In this document: positions 53,904 through 63,679 of the stretch, in pieces
Layout: every line of letters begins with the position of its first letter
How positions within the stretch are numbered: the stretch's first letter is position 1
From: Microcella alkaliphila
GTDB lineage: Bacteria > Actinomycetota > Actinomycetes > Actinomycetales > Microbacteriaceae
Length of the DNA stretch: 64,000 nt
Assembly: GCF_004216855.1 (NCBI RefSeq)
Contig: NZ_SGXT01000013.1
Span: 186,001-250,000, forward strand
Reading direction: 5' to 3'
Made by a program: the position numbers and the translations under genes
The notes under the pieces: model-generated
Told to the model about the DNA's origin: nothing
The model's input: only the letters and a program-made list of their open reading frames with translations
Databases searched by the model: none

Positions 53904-55583
53904 GTGAGCACCACCAGCCCCGCCGTTGATCAGAGAGAAGCTGTGCTCGAGGTTCGTGAGCTCGGCGTGGACTTCTGGGTCGACGGGCAGTACTACCCGG
54001 CAGCCACTGGCATGACCTACTCCGTCAAGAGGGGCGAAGTGTTGGCTATCGTGGGGGAATCCGGCTCGGGAAAAAGTTCGAGCTCGATGGCGCTACTCGG
54101 TCTGTTGCCCCCTACCGCGCGGGTCACGGGCTCGATTCAATTGCTGGGTCGCGAGTTGAACGGTTTGCGCGAGCGAGACTTGCGAAAGGTGCGGGGCAAC
54201 CAGATAGCCGTCATCTTCCAGGAGCCTATGACTGCCCTGAACCCGGTGTATACGGTTGGTTTCCAACTGGTCGAAACGCTTCGTACCCATTTCGACATGA
54301 CGCCAGCCGCGGCGAAGGAGCGGGCGATTGAGCTGCTCACCAAGGTCGAAATGCCTGAGCCGGCGACAGCGTTCAATAAATACCCGCACCAGCTTTCTGG
54401 CGGTCAGAGGCAGCGCGCAATGATTGCGCAAGCAATCTCATGTGATCCGGTCCTGCTGATTGCCGACGAACCGACCACTGCACTCGACGTCACAGTGCAA
54501 GCCGAGATACTCGAGCTTCTCCGTAATCTCCGATCGCGGCTTGATTCGGCGATCCTCTTGATCACGCACGACATGGGTGTGGTTGCGGACCTCGCCGACT
54601 CGATGATGGTCATGAAGGATGGGAAAGTCGTTGAGCAGGGTACTGCTCTGCAGGTTTTCACGGCGCCCCAGGACCCCTACACGCACTCACTTCTCTCATC
54701 GGTACCGCATCTGGGGCAGGGCGACACCGAAGCAGGCTCTGCCGTCATCGACCGCGCGGGAGAGGCGCCGGTTCTGTCGTTTGTCGACGTCGCGATCGAG
54801 TACCCGAAGCGGGGTCGAGTCCCTGCGTTCCGCGCCGCCGACGCCATTAACCTTGAGGTGTACCCGGGCGAGATCGTTGGCTTGGTCGGGGAATCAGGCT
54901 CCGGCAAAACGACCCTTGGACGCGCTGCTGTGGGTCTCCTGCCGATCGCCGAAGGTACGCTTATCTCGGCAGGCATTGACATCTCGACGGCAAACGCAAA
55001 GCAATTGCGTCCGCTGCGCCGAAAGGCCGGCATCGTCTTCCAAGACCCGGGGTCGAGCCTCAACCCGCGCATGCCGATCGGTGAGTCAATTGGTGAACCG
55101 CTCTTGCTAGCTGGCGAGGCGAGCGGGAAGCAGCTTGATAAGCGCGTACAAGACTTGCTGACCTCGGTAGAGCTTCCGACCAGCTACCGAAATCGCTACC
55201 CACACGAGCTGTCGGGCGGTCAGCGTCAGCGCGTCGGCATCGCCCGCGCTCTCGCTCTCGCTCCCGAGCTGCTGGTCGCCGACGAGCCAACGAGCGCGCT
55301 TGACGTCTCGGTTCAGGCCCGATTCCTCGACCTCTTGCAGGACCTGCAGCAGAAATTGCAGTTCGCCTGTCTGTTCATCAGCCACGACCTCGCGGTCGTC
55401 GATATGCTCGCGCACCGCATTGCGGTCATGCACCGGGGTAAGCTGGTCGAGCAGGGCCCGCGCGATCAGATTCTGCGCAACCCGCAAGACCCATACACTC
55501 AGCGCCTCATCGCCGCCGTGCCGCTTCCCGACCCGGTAGCGCAGCGCGAGCGTCGTGAGAGCCGCCAAGCCACCAAGGACTAA
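53904..55583 (+). CDS. peptide ABC transporter ATPase, DppD-DppF fusion
   Basis: A 559-residue protein with two complete ABC domains. First: Walker [19 protein letters not shown], signature [15 protein letters not shown], Walker [13 protein letters not shown]. Second, from about residue 290: [45 protein letters not shown]. The D-loop and H-loop are intact in both halves, so both sites should be active. It powers the DppB/DppC channel for peptide uptake. The start GTG at 53904 follows GGAAGAATC. It must be transcribed through, or from a promoter inside, the antisense PH gene. Confidence 0.93.
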   Translation: MSTTSPAVDQREAVLEVRELGVDFWVDGQYYPAATGMTYSVKRGEVLAIVGESGSGKSSSSMALLGLLPPTARVTGSIQLLGRELNGLRERDLRKVRGNQIAVIFQEPMTALNPVYTVGFQLVETLRTHFDMTPAAAKERAIELLTKVEMPEPATAFNKYPHQLSGGQRQRAMIAQAISCDPVLLIADEPTTALDVTVQAEILELLRNLRSRLDSAILLITHDMGVVADLADSMMVMKDGKVVEQGTALQVFTAPQDPYTHSLLSSVPHLGQGDTEAGSAVIDRAGEAPVLSFVDVAIEYPKRGRVPAFRAADAINLEVYPGEIVGLVGESGSGKTTLGRAAVGLLPIAEGTLISAGIDISTANAKQLRPLRRKAGIVFQDPGSSLNPRMPIGESIGEPLLLAGEASGKQLDKRVQDLLTSVELPTSYRNRYPHELSGGQRQRVGIARALALAPELLVADEPTSALDVSVQARFLDLLQDLQQKLQFACLFISHDLAVVDMLAHRIAVMHRGKLVEQGPRDQILRNPQDPYTQRLIAAVPLPDPVAQRERRESRQATKD

Positions 55584-55588
55584 TTTTT

Positions 55589-57496
55589 ATGGCGCTCGCC
55601 ACCCGCTCCGACCTGCGTAACGTGGCGATTGTTGCCCACGTTGACCACGGCAAGACCACCCTGGTCGACGCCATGCTTCGCCAAACCGACTCGTTCGCTG
55701 CGCACGCGCACGTCGAAGAGCGCGCGATGGACTCGAATGACCTCGAGCGCGAAAAGGGCATCACGATCCTCGCCAAGAACACGGCGGTCACCTACACCGG
55801 CAAGCATTCGGGTGGGCAAGAAATCACGATCAACGTGATCGACACGCCGGGCCACGCCGACTTCGGCGGTGAGGTCGAGCGCGGCCTCAGCATGGTCGAT
55901 GGCGTCGTCCTGCTGGTTGATGCCAGCGAAGGACCCCTACCGCAGACCCGCTTCGTGCTGCGCAAGGCGCTTGCGGCGAAGCTTCCGGTCATCCTGCTCG
56001 TCAACAAGACCGACCGACCGGATGCGCGCATCGAGGCTGTCGAGGAGGAAACGCACGACCTGCTCCTCGGCCTCGCGAGCGACCTGCAAGACGAGGTGCC
56101 CGACCTCGACGTCGACGCGATCCTCGACCTGCCGGTCATCTACGCCTCCGGCCGCGCCGGCGCGGCGAGCCGCACCCGCCCCGCCGACGGCTCGCTGCCC
56201 GACAACGACGACCTCGAGCCGCTGTTCGAGGCGATCCTCGAGCACATTCCGGCGCCGACCTACGACGACGAGCATCCGCTGCAGGCGCACGTGACGAACC
56301 TCGACGCGTCGCCGTTCCTCGGTCGTATCGCGCTCTTGCGCATCTTCAACGGCACGCTGAAGAAGGGCCAGCAGGTCGCGTGGGTGCGCCACGACGGCAG
56401 CCACCAGAACATGCGCATCACCGAGCTGCTGAAGACGAAGGCGCTCGACCGCTTCCCGGCCGAGTCGGCCATGGCGGGAGACATCGTCGCGATCGCCGGA
56501 ATCGAAGACATCACCATCGGCGAGACGATCGCCGACCCCGACGATGTGCGTCCGCTTCCGGCCATCACGGTCGACGAGCCCGCCATCTCGATGACGATCG
56601 GCACGAACACGAGCCCGCTCGTCGGCAAGGTGAAGGGTCACAAGCTCACCGCACGCATGGTGAAGGACCGCCTCGACCGCGAACTGATCGGTAACGTCTC
56701 GATACGCGTCGTCGACATCGGTCGCCCCGACGCGTGGGAGGTTCAGGGCCGCGGTGAGCTCGCCCTCGCGATCCTCGTCGAGAACATGCGCCGTGAGGGC
56801 TTCGAGCTCACGGTCGGCAAGCCCCAGGTCGTGACGAAGACGATCGACGGCAAGCTGCACGAGCCGTTCGAGGCGCTCACGATCGACGCGCCGGAGGAGT
56901 ACCTCGGCGCGATCACTCAGCTGCTCGCCGCCCGCCGCGGCCGCATGGAGGGCATGACGAACCACGGCACCGGCTGGGTGCGTATGGAGTTCCTTGTGCC
57001 GAGCCGTGGCCTCATCGGCTTCCGCACCGAGTTCCTCACCACGACCCGCGGCACCGGCATCGCAAACGCCATCGCCCACGGCTACGAGCCGTGGGCCGGG
57101 TCCATCGTGGCCCGCAACAACGGCTCGATCGTGGCCGACCGCCAGGGCGTCGTGACGACGAACGCCATGATGGCGCTGCAGGAGCGCATGACGTTCTTCG
57201 TCAAGCCGACCGAAGAGGTCTACGAGGGCATGGTCGTCGGCGAGAACTCGCGCGCCGACGACATGGACGTCAACATCACCAAAGAGAAGAAGCTCAACAA
57301 CATTCGCTCGTCGACGGCGGAAGAACTGGAGCGACTCACGCCTCCCCGCCAGCTCACTCTCGAGGAATGCCTAGAGTTCGCGTGCGAAGATGAGTGTGTC
57401 GAGGTCACGCCTGAGATCGTGCGCATTCGCAAGGTCGAGCTCGACCAGACGCTGCGCGCTCGTGCGACCAGCCGTCTGAAGCGCCAGAACGCCTAA
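55589..57496 (+). CDS. typA: translational GTPase TypA/BipA
   Basis: A 635-residue ribosome-binding GTPase. The G1 loop is [15 protein letters not shown], switch I has [16 protein letters not shown]3 [17 protein letters not shown]4 [19 protein letters not shown]-like domains follow, then the BipA-specific C-terminal half ([19 protein letters not shown]). It acts in ribosome assembly and stress growth. It starts 5 bases after the transporter ATPase stop. An upstream ribosome binding site is not clear, so translation may be coupled. Confidence 0.97.
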   Translation: MALATRSDLRNVAIVAHVDHGKTTLVDAMLRQTDSFAAHAHVEERAMDSNDLEREKGITILAKNTAVTYTGKHSGGQEITINVIDTPGHADFGGEVERGLSMVDGVVLLVDASEGPLPQTRFVLRKALAAKLPVILLVNKTDRPDARIEAVEEETHDLLLGLASDLQDEVPDLDVDAILDLPVIYASGRAGAASRTRPADGSLPDNDDLEPLFEAILEHIPAPTYDDEHPLQAHVTNLDASPFLGRIALLRIFNGTLKKGQQVAWVRHDGSHQNMRITELLKTKALDRFPAESAMAGDIVAIAGIEDITIGETIADPDDVRPLPAITVDEPAISMTIGTNTSPLVGKVKGHKLTARMVKDRLDRELIGNVSIRVVDIGRPDAWEVQGRGELALAILVENMRREGFELTVGKPQVVTKTIDGKLHEPFEALTIDAPEEYLGAITQLLAARRGRMEGMTNHGTGWVRMEFLVPSRGLIGFRTEFLTTTRGTGIANAIAHGYEPWAGSIVARNNGSIVADRQGVVTTNAMMALQERMTFFVKPTEEVYEGMVVGENSRADDMDVNITKEKKLNNIRSSTAEELERLTPPRQLTLEECLEFACEDECVEVTPEIVRIRKVELDQTLRARATSRLKRQNA

Positions 57497-57518
57497 GTCC
57501 CGCCCGAAGGAGCCCCCC

Positions 57519-58019
57519 ATGGTCGTCCACCGTCGTCCCCTTGCCGTTGCCGCCCTTGCCGCGACGATCGCGCTCGGCGCGAGCGCCTGCAGCACAGGAA
57601 CGCCGATCGACAACCTCGTCGAGGGGCTGGTCGGTCAGGGAGTCGAGCAGATCACCTCGGGCATCGACGAAGAGATTCGCGGCCTCGTGGGCGATGTGCT
57701 GGGCGGTGTCGAGCTGACGACCGACGGCTCGGTACCGTCGAGCTTCCCGCAGGGCATTCCGCTCGTGGGTGAGGTGCTGGGCGGTGGGGCCGGGCCCGAG
57801 GGTTCCGGCTGGGTCGTGCGCACGCGTCTTGACGACGCCGGTGCCTTCGCGGGCGCACAGGGCGCGCTGGAAGACGCGGGCTTCACGGCGAGCGGAGTCT
57901 CGAGCGACGCCACGAGCGGCTACGGCGCCTTCACGTCGGCCGAGTACCGCGTCGACCTCTCGGTCGCGACCGACGCGCAGGGTGAGGTCACGGCGACCTA
58001 CGTCGTGACGCCCCAGTAG
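57519..58019 (+). CDS. hypothetical lipoprotein
   Basis: A 166-residue protein with a lipoprotein signal: basic start MVVHRRPLAV, hydrophobic core AALAATIALGA and lipobox ASAC with cysteine at residue 24. The mature part is Gly/Asp/Thr rich and acidic; I do not recognise a domain. A ribosome binding site AAGGAG precedes the ATG. It is 22 bases downstream of typA and possibly co-transcribed. Confidence 0.7.
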   Translation: MVVHRRPLAVAALAATIALGASACSTGTPIDNLVEGLVGQGVEQITSGIDEEIRGLVGDVLGGVELTTDGSVPSSFPQGIPLVGEVLGGGAGPEGSGWVVRTRLDDAGAFAGAQGALEDAGFTASGVSSDATSGYGAFTSAEYRVDLSVATDAQGEVTATYVVTPQ

Positions 58020-58021
58020 CG

Positions 58022-58075
58022 CGCACTGTATATATACGTCTGCATCAACGCACTGTATATATACGTCTGCATCAA
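58022..58075 (+). repeat. perfect 27-bp tandem repeat, two copies
   Basis: The 27-base unit beginning CGCACTGTATATATACG and ending TCTGCATCAA occurs at 58022-58048 and, unchanged, at 58049-58075. Each copy contains the 10-bp palindrome GTATATATAC. The second copy ends 18 bases upstream of the -10 box of the FAH-family gene. Repeated dyads of this kind suit a GntR/FCD-type regulator. An AT-rich repeat in such GC-rich DNA stands out. Confidence 0.8.
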
Positions 58076-58093
58076 GTTTTCGAGTTCGAAGGG

Positions 58094-58099
58094 TAGGCT
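58094..58099 (+). promoter_or_regulatory. -10 box of the FAH-family gene, leaderless
   Basis: TAGGCT ends 6 bases before the GTG at 58106. Confidence 0.5.
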
Positions 58100-58105
58100 C
58101 TCGCC

Positions 58106-58894
58106 GTGAAGATCGCGCGTTTCGCTACGGCCGAGGTCTCTGACCCTCGCTACGGCATCCTCGATGGCGAAGAGCTGGTCGTCCTCACGGGCGACCCGAT
58201 GTTCCACGGATACGACACGACCGGCGAGCGCGTCCCGCTTGCTGACGCGCGCATCCTGGCCCCGGTCATCCCGCGGTCGAAGGTGATCTGCGTGGGCATG
58301 AACTACGCAGCGCACGCCAAAGAGATGGGGCACGACGGGCTGAAGAACCCGCTCATCTTCCTGAAGCCCAACACCGCGGTGGTGGGCCCTGGCGACCCGA
58401 TCATCCTGCCGCCGGTTGAGGGACGCATTGTGCACGAGGGCGAGCTCGCCATCGTGATCGGTTCGGTCGCCAAGCGCGTCAAGCGCGACGACTGGCAGAG
58501 CGTCGTGTTCGGCTACACGATCGCGAACGACGTCTCGGCGCGCGACGTCATGTTCGCCGACGGTCAGTGGGCGCGTGCGAAGGGCTACGACACCTTCTGC
58601 CCGCTCGGCCCCTACATCGAGACCGACATCGACCCGACGAACCTCGAGATCGAGACGTTCGTCGACGGCGAGCTGCGCCGCAAGGGCAACACGGCCGACC
58701 TCGTGTTCGGCATCCCCGAGCTCATCGAGTTCATTTCCGACGTCTGGACCCTGCTGCCGGGCGACGTGATCCTCACCGGTACGCCCGACGGGCTCGGCGG
58801 CTTCCTCGACGGGCAGACTGTCGAGATTCAGATCGAGGGCCTCGGTCGCCTGTCGAACCCGGCGAAGAACCGCGACGACCGCGTCGACGCGTAG
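58106..58894 (+). CDS. fumarylacetoacetate hydrolase family protein
   Basis: A 262-residue enzyme of the FAH superfamily. Metal-binding motifs are in order: the HEGELAIVIG glutamates, NDVSARDVMFADGQWARAKGYDTF, then a basic lysine and PLGPYI. The C-terminal VWTLLPGDVILTGTPDGLGGF is a hallmark. Members cleave carbon-carbon bonds of acylpyruvates or similar; oxaloacetate decarboxylase and acylpyruvase activities are known. The substrate cannot be assigned. The leaderless promoter lies next to the 27-bp repeat, so its expression is probably controlled. Confidence 0.9.
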   Translation: MKIARFATAEVSDPRYGILDGEELVVLTGDPMFHGYDTTGERVPLADARILAPVIPRSKVICVGMNYAAHAKEMGHDGLKNPLIFLKPNTAVVGPGDPIILPPVEGRIVHEGELAIVIGSVAKRVKRDDWQSVVFGYTIANDVSARDVMFADGQWARAKGYDTFCPLGPYIETDIDPTNLEIETFVDGELRRKGNTADLVFGIPELIEFISDVWTLLPGDVILTGTPDGLGGFLDGQTVEIQIEGLGRLSNPAKNRDDRVDA

Positions 58895-58975
58895 GTTTCG
58901 CGGCGTTGCGCCGCTGGTCGACGACGTGCGGCAGGCGGTGCGCTGGTGAGACGGGCCGGGGTATCGCGCCGGGCG

Positions 58976-58981
58976 TAGACT
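58976..58981 (+). promoter_or_regulatory. -10 box of the MFS gene, leaderless
   Basis: TAGACT ends 7 bases before the GTG at 58989. Confidence 0.5.
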
Positions 58982-58988
58982 CGCGCGC

Positions 58989-60302
58989 GTGACCACCCCC
59001 GCATCCGTCGACACGGCGTTGACCGCGTCAGAGGTGGCGCGACTGCAGCGTCGCGTGCGAGGCACGCTCATGGCCGGGCAGGTGCTGGCGGGGCTGGGTA
59101 TGGGCTCGACGCTGTCGCTCGGCGCGTTGCTCGCGGCCGAGGTGTCGGGAACCCCCGCGCTCTCGGGCATGGCAGCCACAATGGCGACGCTTGGCGCCGC
59201 CCTCGCGGCCGTGCCGCTCGCGCGTCTTGCCGGCCGTGCGGGCCGCGCCCCGGCGCTCGCGACGGGCGCCACCGTTGCTGCCGTTGGCGGAATGCTCGCC
59301 ATCGCGTCGGCCGCGCTCGGCTGGTTTCCGCTGCTGCTCGTCGCGCTCGCCTCCATCGGCGTTGGCACCGCCGTGAACCTGCAGTCGCGGTTTGCCGCGG
59401 CCGACCTCGCCGCCGACGCCACGCGCGGTCGCGATCTCTCCCTCGTCGTCTGGGCGACCACGATCGGCGCGGTGAGTGGCCCGAACCTGATCGGGCCGGG
59501 GGAGTCGCTCGGCTCGTGGCTGGGGCTGCCTCCGTTGTCAGGAGCCTTCGTGTTTACGGCGATCGCCCAGCTGAGCGCGGCCGTGCTGTACGTGCTGCTT
59601 CTGCGGCCCGACCCGCTGCGGGTCGCGGCGCGCTGGGACGCGCAGCGGGCGAGCGATGCCGCGCGAGCATCCGGTTCATCGGCGTCGCCGCCGGTCGCGG
59701 CGGGCGACCCGGCCGGCGTGCGCCTCGCGTTCGTCGCGATCGCCCTCAGTCACGCGACGATGGTCGCGGTCATGGCGATGACGCCCGTGCACTTGACCGA
59801 CCACGGTGCGAGCCTCGTGATCGTCGGCTTCACGATCAGCCTGCACATCGCGGGCATGTACGCGCTCGCGCCCGTCTTCGGCATTCTGAGCGACCGGTTC
59901 GGCCGCTGGGTGACGATTCTGATCGGCCAGGTGCTGCTCGTGGCGAGCCTGCTGTCGACGGCGCTCGGCAGCGAGAGTGAGGCGTGGGTTGTTGTCGGGC
60001 TGATCTTGCTTGGGCTCGGCTGGAGCGCCGCGACGGTCGCCGGCTCGGCGCTGCTCACCGAGTCGGCTCCCCCCGCTCGGCGCACCGTGCTGCAGGGCCG
60101 CAGCGACCTCGTCATGAGCGGCAGCGGGGCTGCGGCGGGCGCGCTGTCGGGCGTCGTGCTGTCGCTGATCGGCTACTCGGGGCTGTCGTTCGCCGCGCTC
60201 GCGCTGGTCGTCGTCGTCGTCGTGCTGCTGATGGCGACGCCGCGGGCGGGAGCGCGATCGGGAGCGCCGGCAGCGGCGGGCACGGCAGCGCCCCGCCGGT
60301 AG
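58989..60302 (+). CDS. MFS transporter
   Basis: A 437-residue protein with about 12 helices. The A-loop motif after helix 2 is PLARLAGRAGRAPAL, and helix 5 holds the region GVGTAVNLQSRFAAADLAADATRGRDLSLVVWATTIGAVSGPNLIGP. The second half starts near RLAFVAIALSHATMVAVMAMTPVHLTDHG. The family exports drugs or other solutes; the substrate is unknown. The end of the gene overlaps the -10 box of gltX. Confidence 0.88.
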   Translation: MTTPASVDTALTASEVARLQRRVRGTLMAGQVLAGLGMGSTLSLGALLAAEVSGTPALSGMAATMATLGAALAAVPLARLAGRAGRAPALATGATVAAVGGMLAIASAALGWFPLLLVALASIGVGTAVNLQSRFAAADLAADATRGRDLSLVVWATTIGAVSGPNLIGPGESLGSWLGLPPLSGAFVFTAIAQLSAAVLYVLLLRPDPLRVAARWDAQRASDAARASGSSASPPVAAGDPAGVRLAFVAIALSHATMVAVMAMTPVHLTDHGASLVIVGFTISLHIAGMYALAPVFGILSDRFGRWVTILIGQVLLVASLLSTALGSESEAWVVVGLILLGLGWSAATVAGSALLTESAPPARRTVLQGRSDLVMSGSGAAAGALSGVVLSLIGYSGLSFAALALVVVVVVLLMATPRAGARSGAPAAAGTAAPRR

Positions 60303-60305
60303 GCT
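60300..60305 (+). promoter_or_regulatory. -10 box of gltX
   Basis: TAGGCT ends 9 bases before the ATG at 60315 and includes the TAG stop of the MFS gene. A GGAGC between may be a weak ribosome binding site. Confidence 0.45.
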
Positions 60306-60314
60306 GGAGCGGCC

Positions 60315-61814
60315 ATGACGACCCCCGCCTTCACCACCGCTTCCGGCGCCGATGTGCGCGTTCGCTTCTGCCCCTCGCCGACCGGAACGCCCCACGTCGG
60401 GCTGATCCGCACGGCGCTGTTCAACTGGGCGTACGCGCGCCACACGGGCGGCACCTTCGTATTCCGCATCGAAGACACCGATGCCGCTCGCGACAGCGAG
60501 GAGAGCTACCACCAGGTGCTCGATGCCCTGCGCTGGCTCGGCCTCGACTGGGACGAGGGCGTCGAGACGGGCGGGCCGCACGGGCCGTACCGTCAGTCGC
60601 AGCGCGGGGACATCTATCGCGGCATCATCGACCAGCTGGTCGAGGCCGGGCACCTCTACGAGAGCTTCATGACGGGAGAGGAGATCGAGCAGAAGAACAT
60701 CGAGCTCGGCCGCGACCCGAAGCAGGGCTACGACAACTGGGAGCGCGAGCTCACCGACGAGCAGAAGGCCGCCTACCGCGCCGAGGGCCGCGAGCCCGCG
60801 CTGCGCTTGCGCGTGCCCGACAGCGACCTCAGCTTCGACGACCTGGTGCGCGGCGAAATCACGTTCCCGAAGGGCAGCTTCGTCGACTTCGTCGTCGTGC
60901 GCCCGAACGGCGCCCCGCTCTACACGTTCGTGAACCCCGTCGACGACGCGCTCATGGGCATCACCCACGTGCTACGCGGAGAAGATCTGCTGTCGTCGAC
61001 GCCGCGCCAGATCGCGCTGTACCACGCACTCATTGACATCGGAGTGGCCACCGCGATTCCGCGCTTCGGCCACCTGCCGTACGTCACCGGCGAGGGCAAC
61101 AAGAAGCTGTCGAAGCGCGACCCCGAGTCGAACCTGTTCCACCACCGCGACCGCGGCTTCATCCGCGAGGGCCTGCTCAACTACCTCTCGCTGCTCGGCT
61201 GGTCGCTCACCCACGACCGCGACGTCTTCACGATGGACGAGATGGTGGCCGCCTTCGACGTGGCGAACGTGAACCCGAACCCCGCCCGCTTCGACGTGAA
61301 GAAGGCCGAGGCGATCAACGGCGACCACGTACGGAAGCTGGCGATCGACGACTTCGTTGAGCGCAGCATCCCGTATTGCACTGGAGCCGGCCTGTTCAAC
61401 GACGTGCCGCGCCCGAGCGAGCGCGCGCTGCTCACCCGCGTCGCCCCGCTCGTCCAGGAGCGCGTGACGCTGCTCGGTGAGGTGCCGGGCCTCGTTGCCT
61501 TCCTCTTCACCGACGACGCCGACCTCGACATCGAATCGGATGCTCGTGCCTCGCTGGGCGCCGACGCTGCGGCCGTTCTCGACGCCGGAATCACCGCCCT
61601 CGAGTCGCTCGACGACTTCACCCCCGAACCGATCGAGGCCGCTCTGCGCGCCGCCCTCATCGACGGGCTGGGGCTGAAGCCGCGCCTCGCGTTCGGGCCG
61701 CTGCGCGTCGCCGTGTCGGGGCGCCGGGTCAGCCCGCCACTGTTCGAGTCGATGGAGCTGCTCGGCGAAGACTCGACGCTAGCCCGCCTGCGGGCGCTGC
61801 GCTCATCGCTGTAG
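60315..61814 (+). CDS. gltX: glutamyl-tRNA synthetase
   Basis: Class I synthetase that charges tRNA-Glu. The HIGH region reads [18 protein letters not shown] and the KMSKS region [10 protein letters not shown]. The length of 499 residues and the block [18 protein letters not shown] are normal. Whether it is discriminating or also charges tRNA-Gln (for later amidation by GatCAB) cannot be told; many actinobacteria use the indirect route, and a tRNA-Gln gene happens to lie 1.8 kb downstream. Confidence 0.97.
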   Translation: MTTPAFTTASGADVRVRFCPSPTGTPHVGLIRTALFNWAYARHTGGTFVFRIEDTDAARDSEESYHQVLDALRWLGLDWDEGVETGGPHGPYRQSQRGDIYRGIIDQLVEAGHLYESFMTGEEIEQKNIELGRDPKQGYDNWERELTDEQKAAYRAEGREPALRLRVPDSDLSFDDLVRGEITFPKGSFVDFVVVRPNGAPLYTFVNPVDDALMGITHVLRGEDLLSSTPRQIALYHALIDIGVATAIPRFGHLPYVTGEGNKKLSKRDPESNLFHHRDRGFIREGLLNYLSLLGWSLTHDRDVFTMDEMVAAFDVANVNPNPARFDVKKAEAINGDHVRKLAIDDFVERSIPYCTGAGLFNDVPRPSERALLTRVAPLVQERVTLLGEVPGLVAFLFTDDADLDIESDARASLGADAAAVLDAGITALESLDDFTPEPIEAALRAALIDGLGLKPRLAFGPLRVAVSGRRVSPPLFESMELLGEDSTLARLRALRSSL

Positions 61815-61821
61815 CCGGGGG

Positions 61822-62751
61822 TTAGCGGGTCGCGGGCATCCGGCGTACGTCGCCGGTCGTCGAGGCGAGGGCGACCTGAGCCGGCGGGCGCAGCAGCACC
61901 CACGCCGCCGCCATGACGGCGAGCGAGGCGGCGAACAGGATCCAGCCGAGCGGCGACTCACCGTCGTTCAGCCCCGCATACATCTTGTTGAGGCCGAGCG
62001 TCGCGCCAGTGCCGAGCACGAGGCCCGTGTGCACGATCGTGAAGGCAATGTAGAACCACAGCACGAAGCGGTGGGTCTGACGGGCCCAGGTGTCTGAGAG
62101 CGGGCCGTGGGCGCGCATCCATTTTTCTGGCCAGAGCGGCGACAGCCGCAGGCCGGTCGCGAGCGCGAGTGGGGCGGCGACAACGACGGTCGAGGCGTAG
62201 GCGAGTTGCTGCAGCGAGTTGTACGACACCCAGCTGTCGTTGCGGGGCACATCCAGCGACGCGTACTGCAGCGCACCCGACAGCGCGTTCGGCACGACGG
62301 CCCAGTCGGTGGGGATCAGCCGCATCCAGTGCCCACTGACGGCAAGGAGCACGACGTAGACGAGGCCGACGGCGAGCCAGCCGACCACGACGACCAGGTG
62401 CCACCAGGTGTGGATGCTCAGCCTCGTCGGGCGGCGCGTGTCGCGCTCGCGCACGCGGCGTGTCCAGAACGCGATCGGCCGCGTCTTCGAGCGAATGTGC
62501 AGGCCCGAGCTCACGATGAACAGCAGGAAGAACCCGTTCAAGAAGTGGGTCCAGCTGAGCCAACCGGGGTAGCCCTCGGGAGTGCCGGGCGGGGGAGCGT
62601 AGGTGCCGGGGTAGGTGGCGATGAATGACGCGACCGCCGGGTCGAGGCGCAGCCACCGCGCGAGCGCGATGATGGCGATTCCGGTGATGAGCGCCACGGG
62701 GATGAGCCAGAGCAGCGTGCGACGACGCGGACGGGCGGGGGCGGTGCTCAC
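61822..62751 (-). CDS. cytochrome b561-like membrane protein
   Basis: A 309-residue protein with about six helices. Candidate heme histidines are in SWTHFLNGFFLLFIVSSGLHIRSKTR, IHTWWHLVVVVGWLAVGL, and RQTHRFVLWFYIAFTIVHTGLVLG, paired as in di-heme b561 or formate dehydrogenase gamma subunits. No catalytic subunit is adjacent. The GTG at 62751 is chosen because TACGGT lies 7 bases before it, matching the leaderless pattern seen for other genes here. It ends 7 bases from the gltX stop, convergent. Confidence 0.8.
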   Translation of the reverse strand: MSTAPARPRRRTLLWLIPVALITGIAIIALARWLRLDPAVASFIATYPGTYAPPPGTPEGYPGWLSWTHFLNGFFLLFIVSSGLHIRSKTRPIAFWTRRVRERDTRRPTRLSIHTWWHLVVVVGWLAVGLVYVVLLAVSGHWMRLIPTDWAVVPNALSGALQYASLDVPRNDSWVSYNSLQQLAYASTVVVAAPLALATGLRLSPLWPEKWMRAHGPLSDTWARQTHRFVLWFYIAFTIVHTGLVLGTGATLGLNKMYAGLNDGESPLGWILFAASLAVMAAAWVLLRPPAQVALASTTGDVRRMPATR

Positions 62752-62758
62752 AGCCTCC

Positions 62759-62764
62759 ACCGTA
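62759..62764 (-). promoter_or_regulatory. -10 box of the b561-like gene, leaderless
   Basis: On the minus strand TACGGT ends 7 bases before the GTG at 62751. Confidence 0.35.
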
Positions 62765-62824
62765 CTGCCGCCAGGTGGGAGGAGTTGCGCATACTGCCCC
62801 CGGTTGTCTGGCAGAGTTGAGCGA

Positions 62825-63514
62825 GTGTCTGACCTGAAACCGCACCGCCGTTGGCCCTGGCTCGCCTGGGTGCCCGCAGTCGTGTTGTCGCTCGCCATCG
62901 TCGCGGCGGTGCTGGTTGCGCTGGTCTATGTGCCGCAATTCGCCGACGGCCCGCCACCGCCCGAGCCGGGCCAGGTCGATGACCTGAACTTCTCGGTCTT
63001 CACCGAGGAGGGGCAAGAGTTCATCGGGCGCGAGCGGCTTCCGCGCATCAACCTGGCCGACCCGCCGGTCGATGCGGCCGCGATCGGGTTGCCTGCTGAC
63101 GGCACCACCACCGTCGGGCCGCACGTGCAGAACCTTCACTACCGCCTTGCCCTGCTCGTCACGGGCGAGGGAGACACCCAGGGCGTGCGCATATCAACCG
63201 ACCAGTTCACGCTGGTGACCGAGGGTGGTGCACTGACGCGCATTGAGGTGCAGCCCGCGGGGTTCGACCCCTGGGCCGGGCTGTATCGCGACGTTCAGGC
63301 ATTCGTCGAGACCCGCGGTACGCAGTACGGGTTTGACGCCCCGAGCCAACAGCAGTTACTTGACCTGATTCTCGAGGCTCAAGAGACGGGAACGGACGGG
63401 GTGATTGTCACGGAACCGGGCACAGCGCTCGGGCTTCCCATCTCGGCCGAGATCGTCTGCGGGCCGAGCGCCGTCTGTTTCGCGACGTTCATCGTCACTC
63501 CGCCGGTAGGGTAA
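62825..63514 (+). CDS. membrane-anchored hypothetical protein
   Basis: A 229-residue protein with one N-terminal membrane anchor (WLAWVPAVVLSLAIVAAVLVALVYV, residues about 11-35) and an extracytoplasmic domain. Two cysteines near the end (VCGPSAVCFATF) may form a disulfide. I do not recognise the family. The start is GTG, preceded by GAGCGA; it is divergent from the b561-like gene with 73 bases between starts. Confidence 0.65.
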   Translation: MSDLKPHRRWPWLAWVPAVVLSLAIVAAVLVALVYVPQFADGPPPPEPGQVDDLNFSVFTEEGQEFIGRERLPRINLADPPVDAAAIGLPADGTTTVGPHVQNLHYRLALLVTGEGDTQGVRISTDQFTLVTEGGALTRIEVQPAGFDPWAGLYRDVQAFVETRGTQYGFDAPSQQQLLDLILEAQETGTDGVIVTEPGTALGLPISAEIVCGPSAVCFATFIVTPPVG

Positions 63515-63572
63515 ACTCGCTACTCGGTTCGCCTCCGGGCGGGCCTTCTGGCTCCGTCTCTGGCGGGGCCGG

Positions 63573-63644
63573 TGGGGTATGGTGTAATTGGCAACACGGC
63601 TGATTCTGGTTCAGTTGTTCTTGGTTCGAGTCCAGGTACCCCAG
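63573..63644 (+). tRNA. tRNA-Gln (anticodon CUG)
   Basis: A 72-base cloverleaf without encoded CCA. The acceptor arm pairs TGGGGTA (63573-63579) with TACCCCA (63637-63643), discriminator G. The anticodon CTG is at 63606-63608 in the loop between CTGA and TCAG, and the T arm contains GGTTCGAGTCC. It is followed by a terminator and by AT-richer DNA, a usual arrangement where a tRNA gene serves as an integration site. Confidence 0.95.
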
Positions 63645-63654
63645 CTCTTCTGAA

Positions 63655-63679
63655 GCCCCCGGCTGACCGGGGGTTTCTT
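63655..63679 (+). terminator. rho-independent terminator of tRNA-Gln
   Basis: CCCCCGG (63656-63662) and CCGGGGG (63667-63673) form a 7-bp stem with loop CTGA, followed by TTTCTT. It lies 11 bases after the tRNA. Confidence 0.88.

Noticed and set aside
58022-58075. CRISPR array
   Set aside because: Only two copies, directly adjacent with no spacers, and no cas genes in the window.
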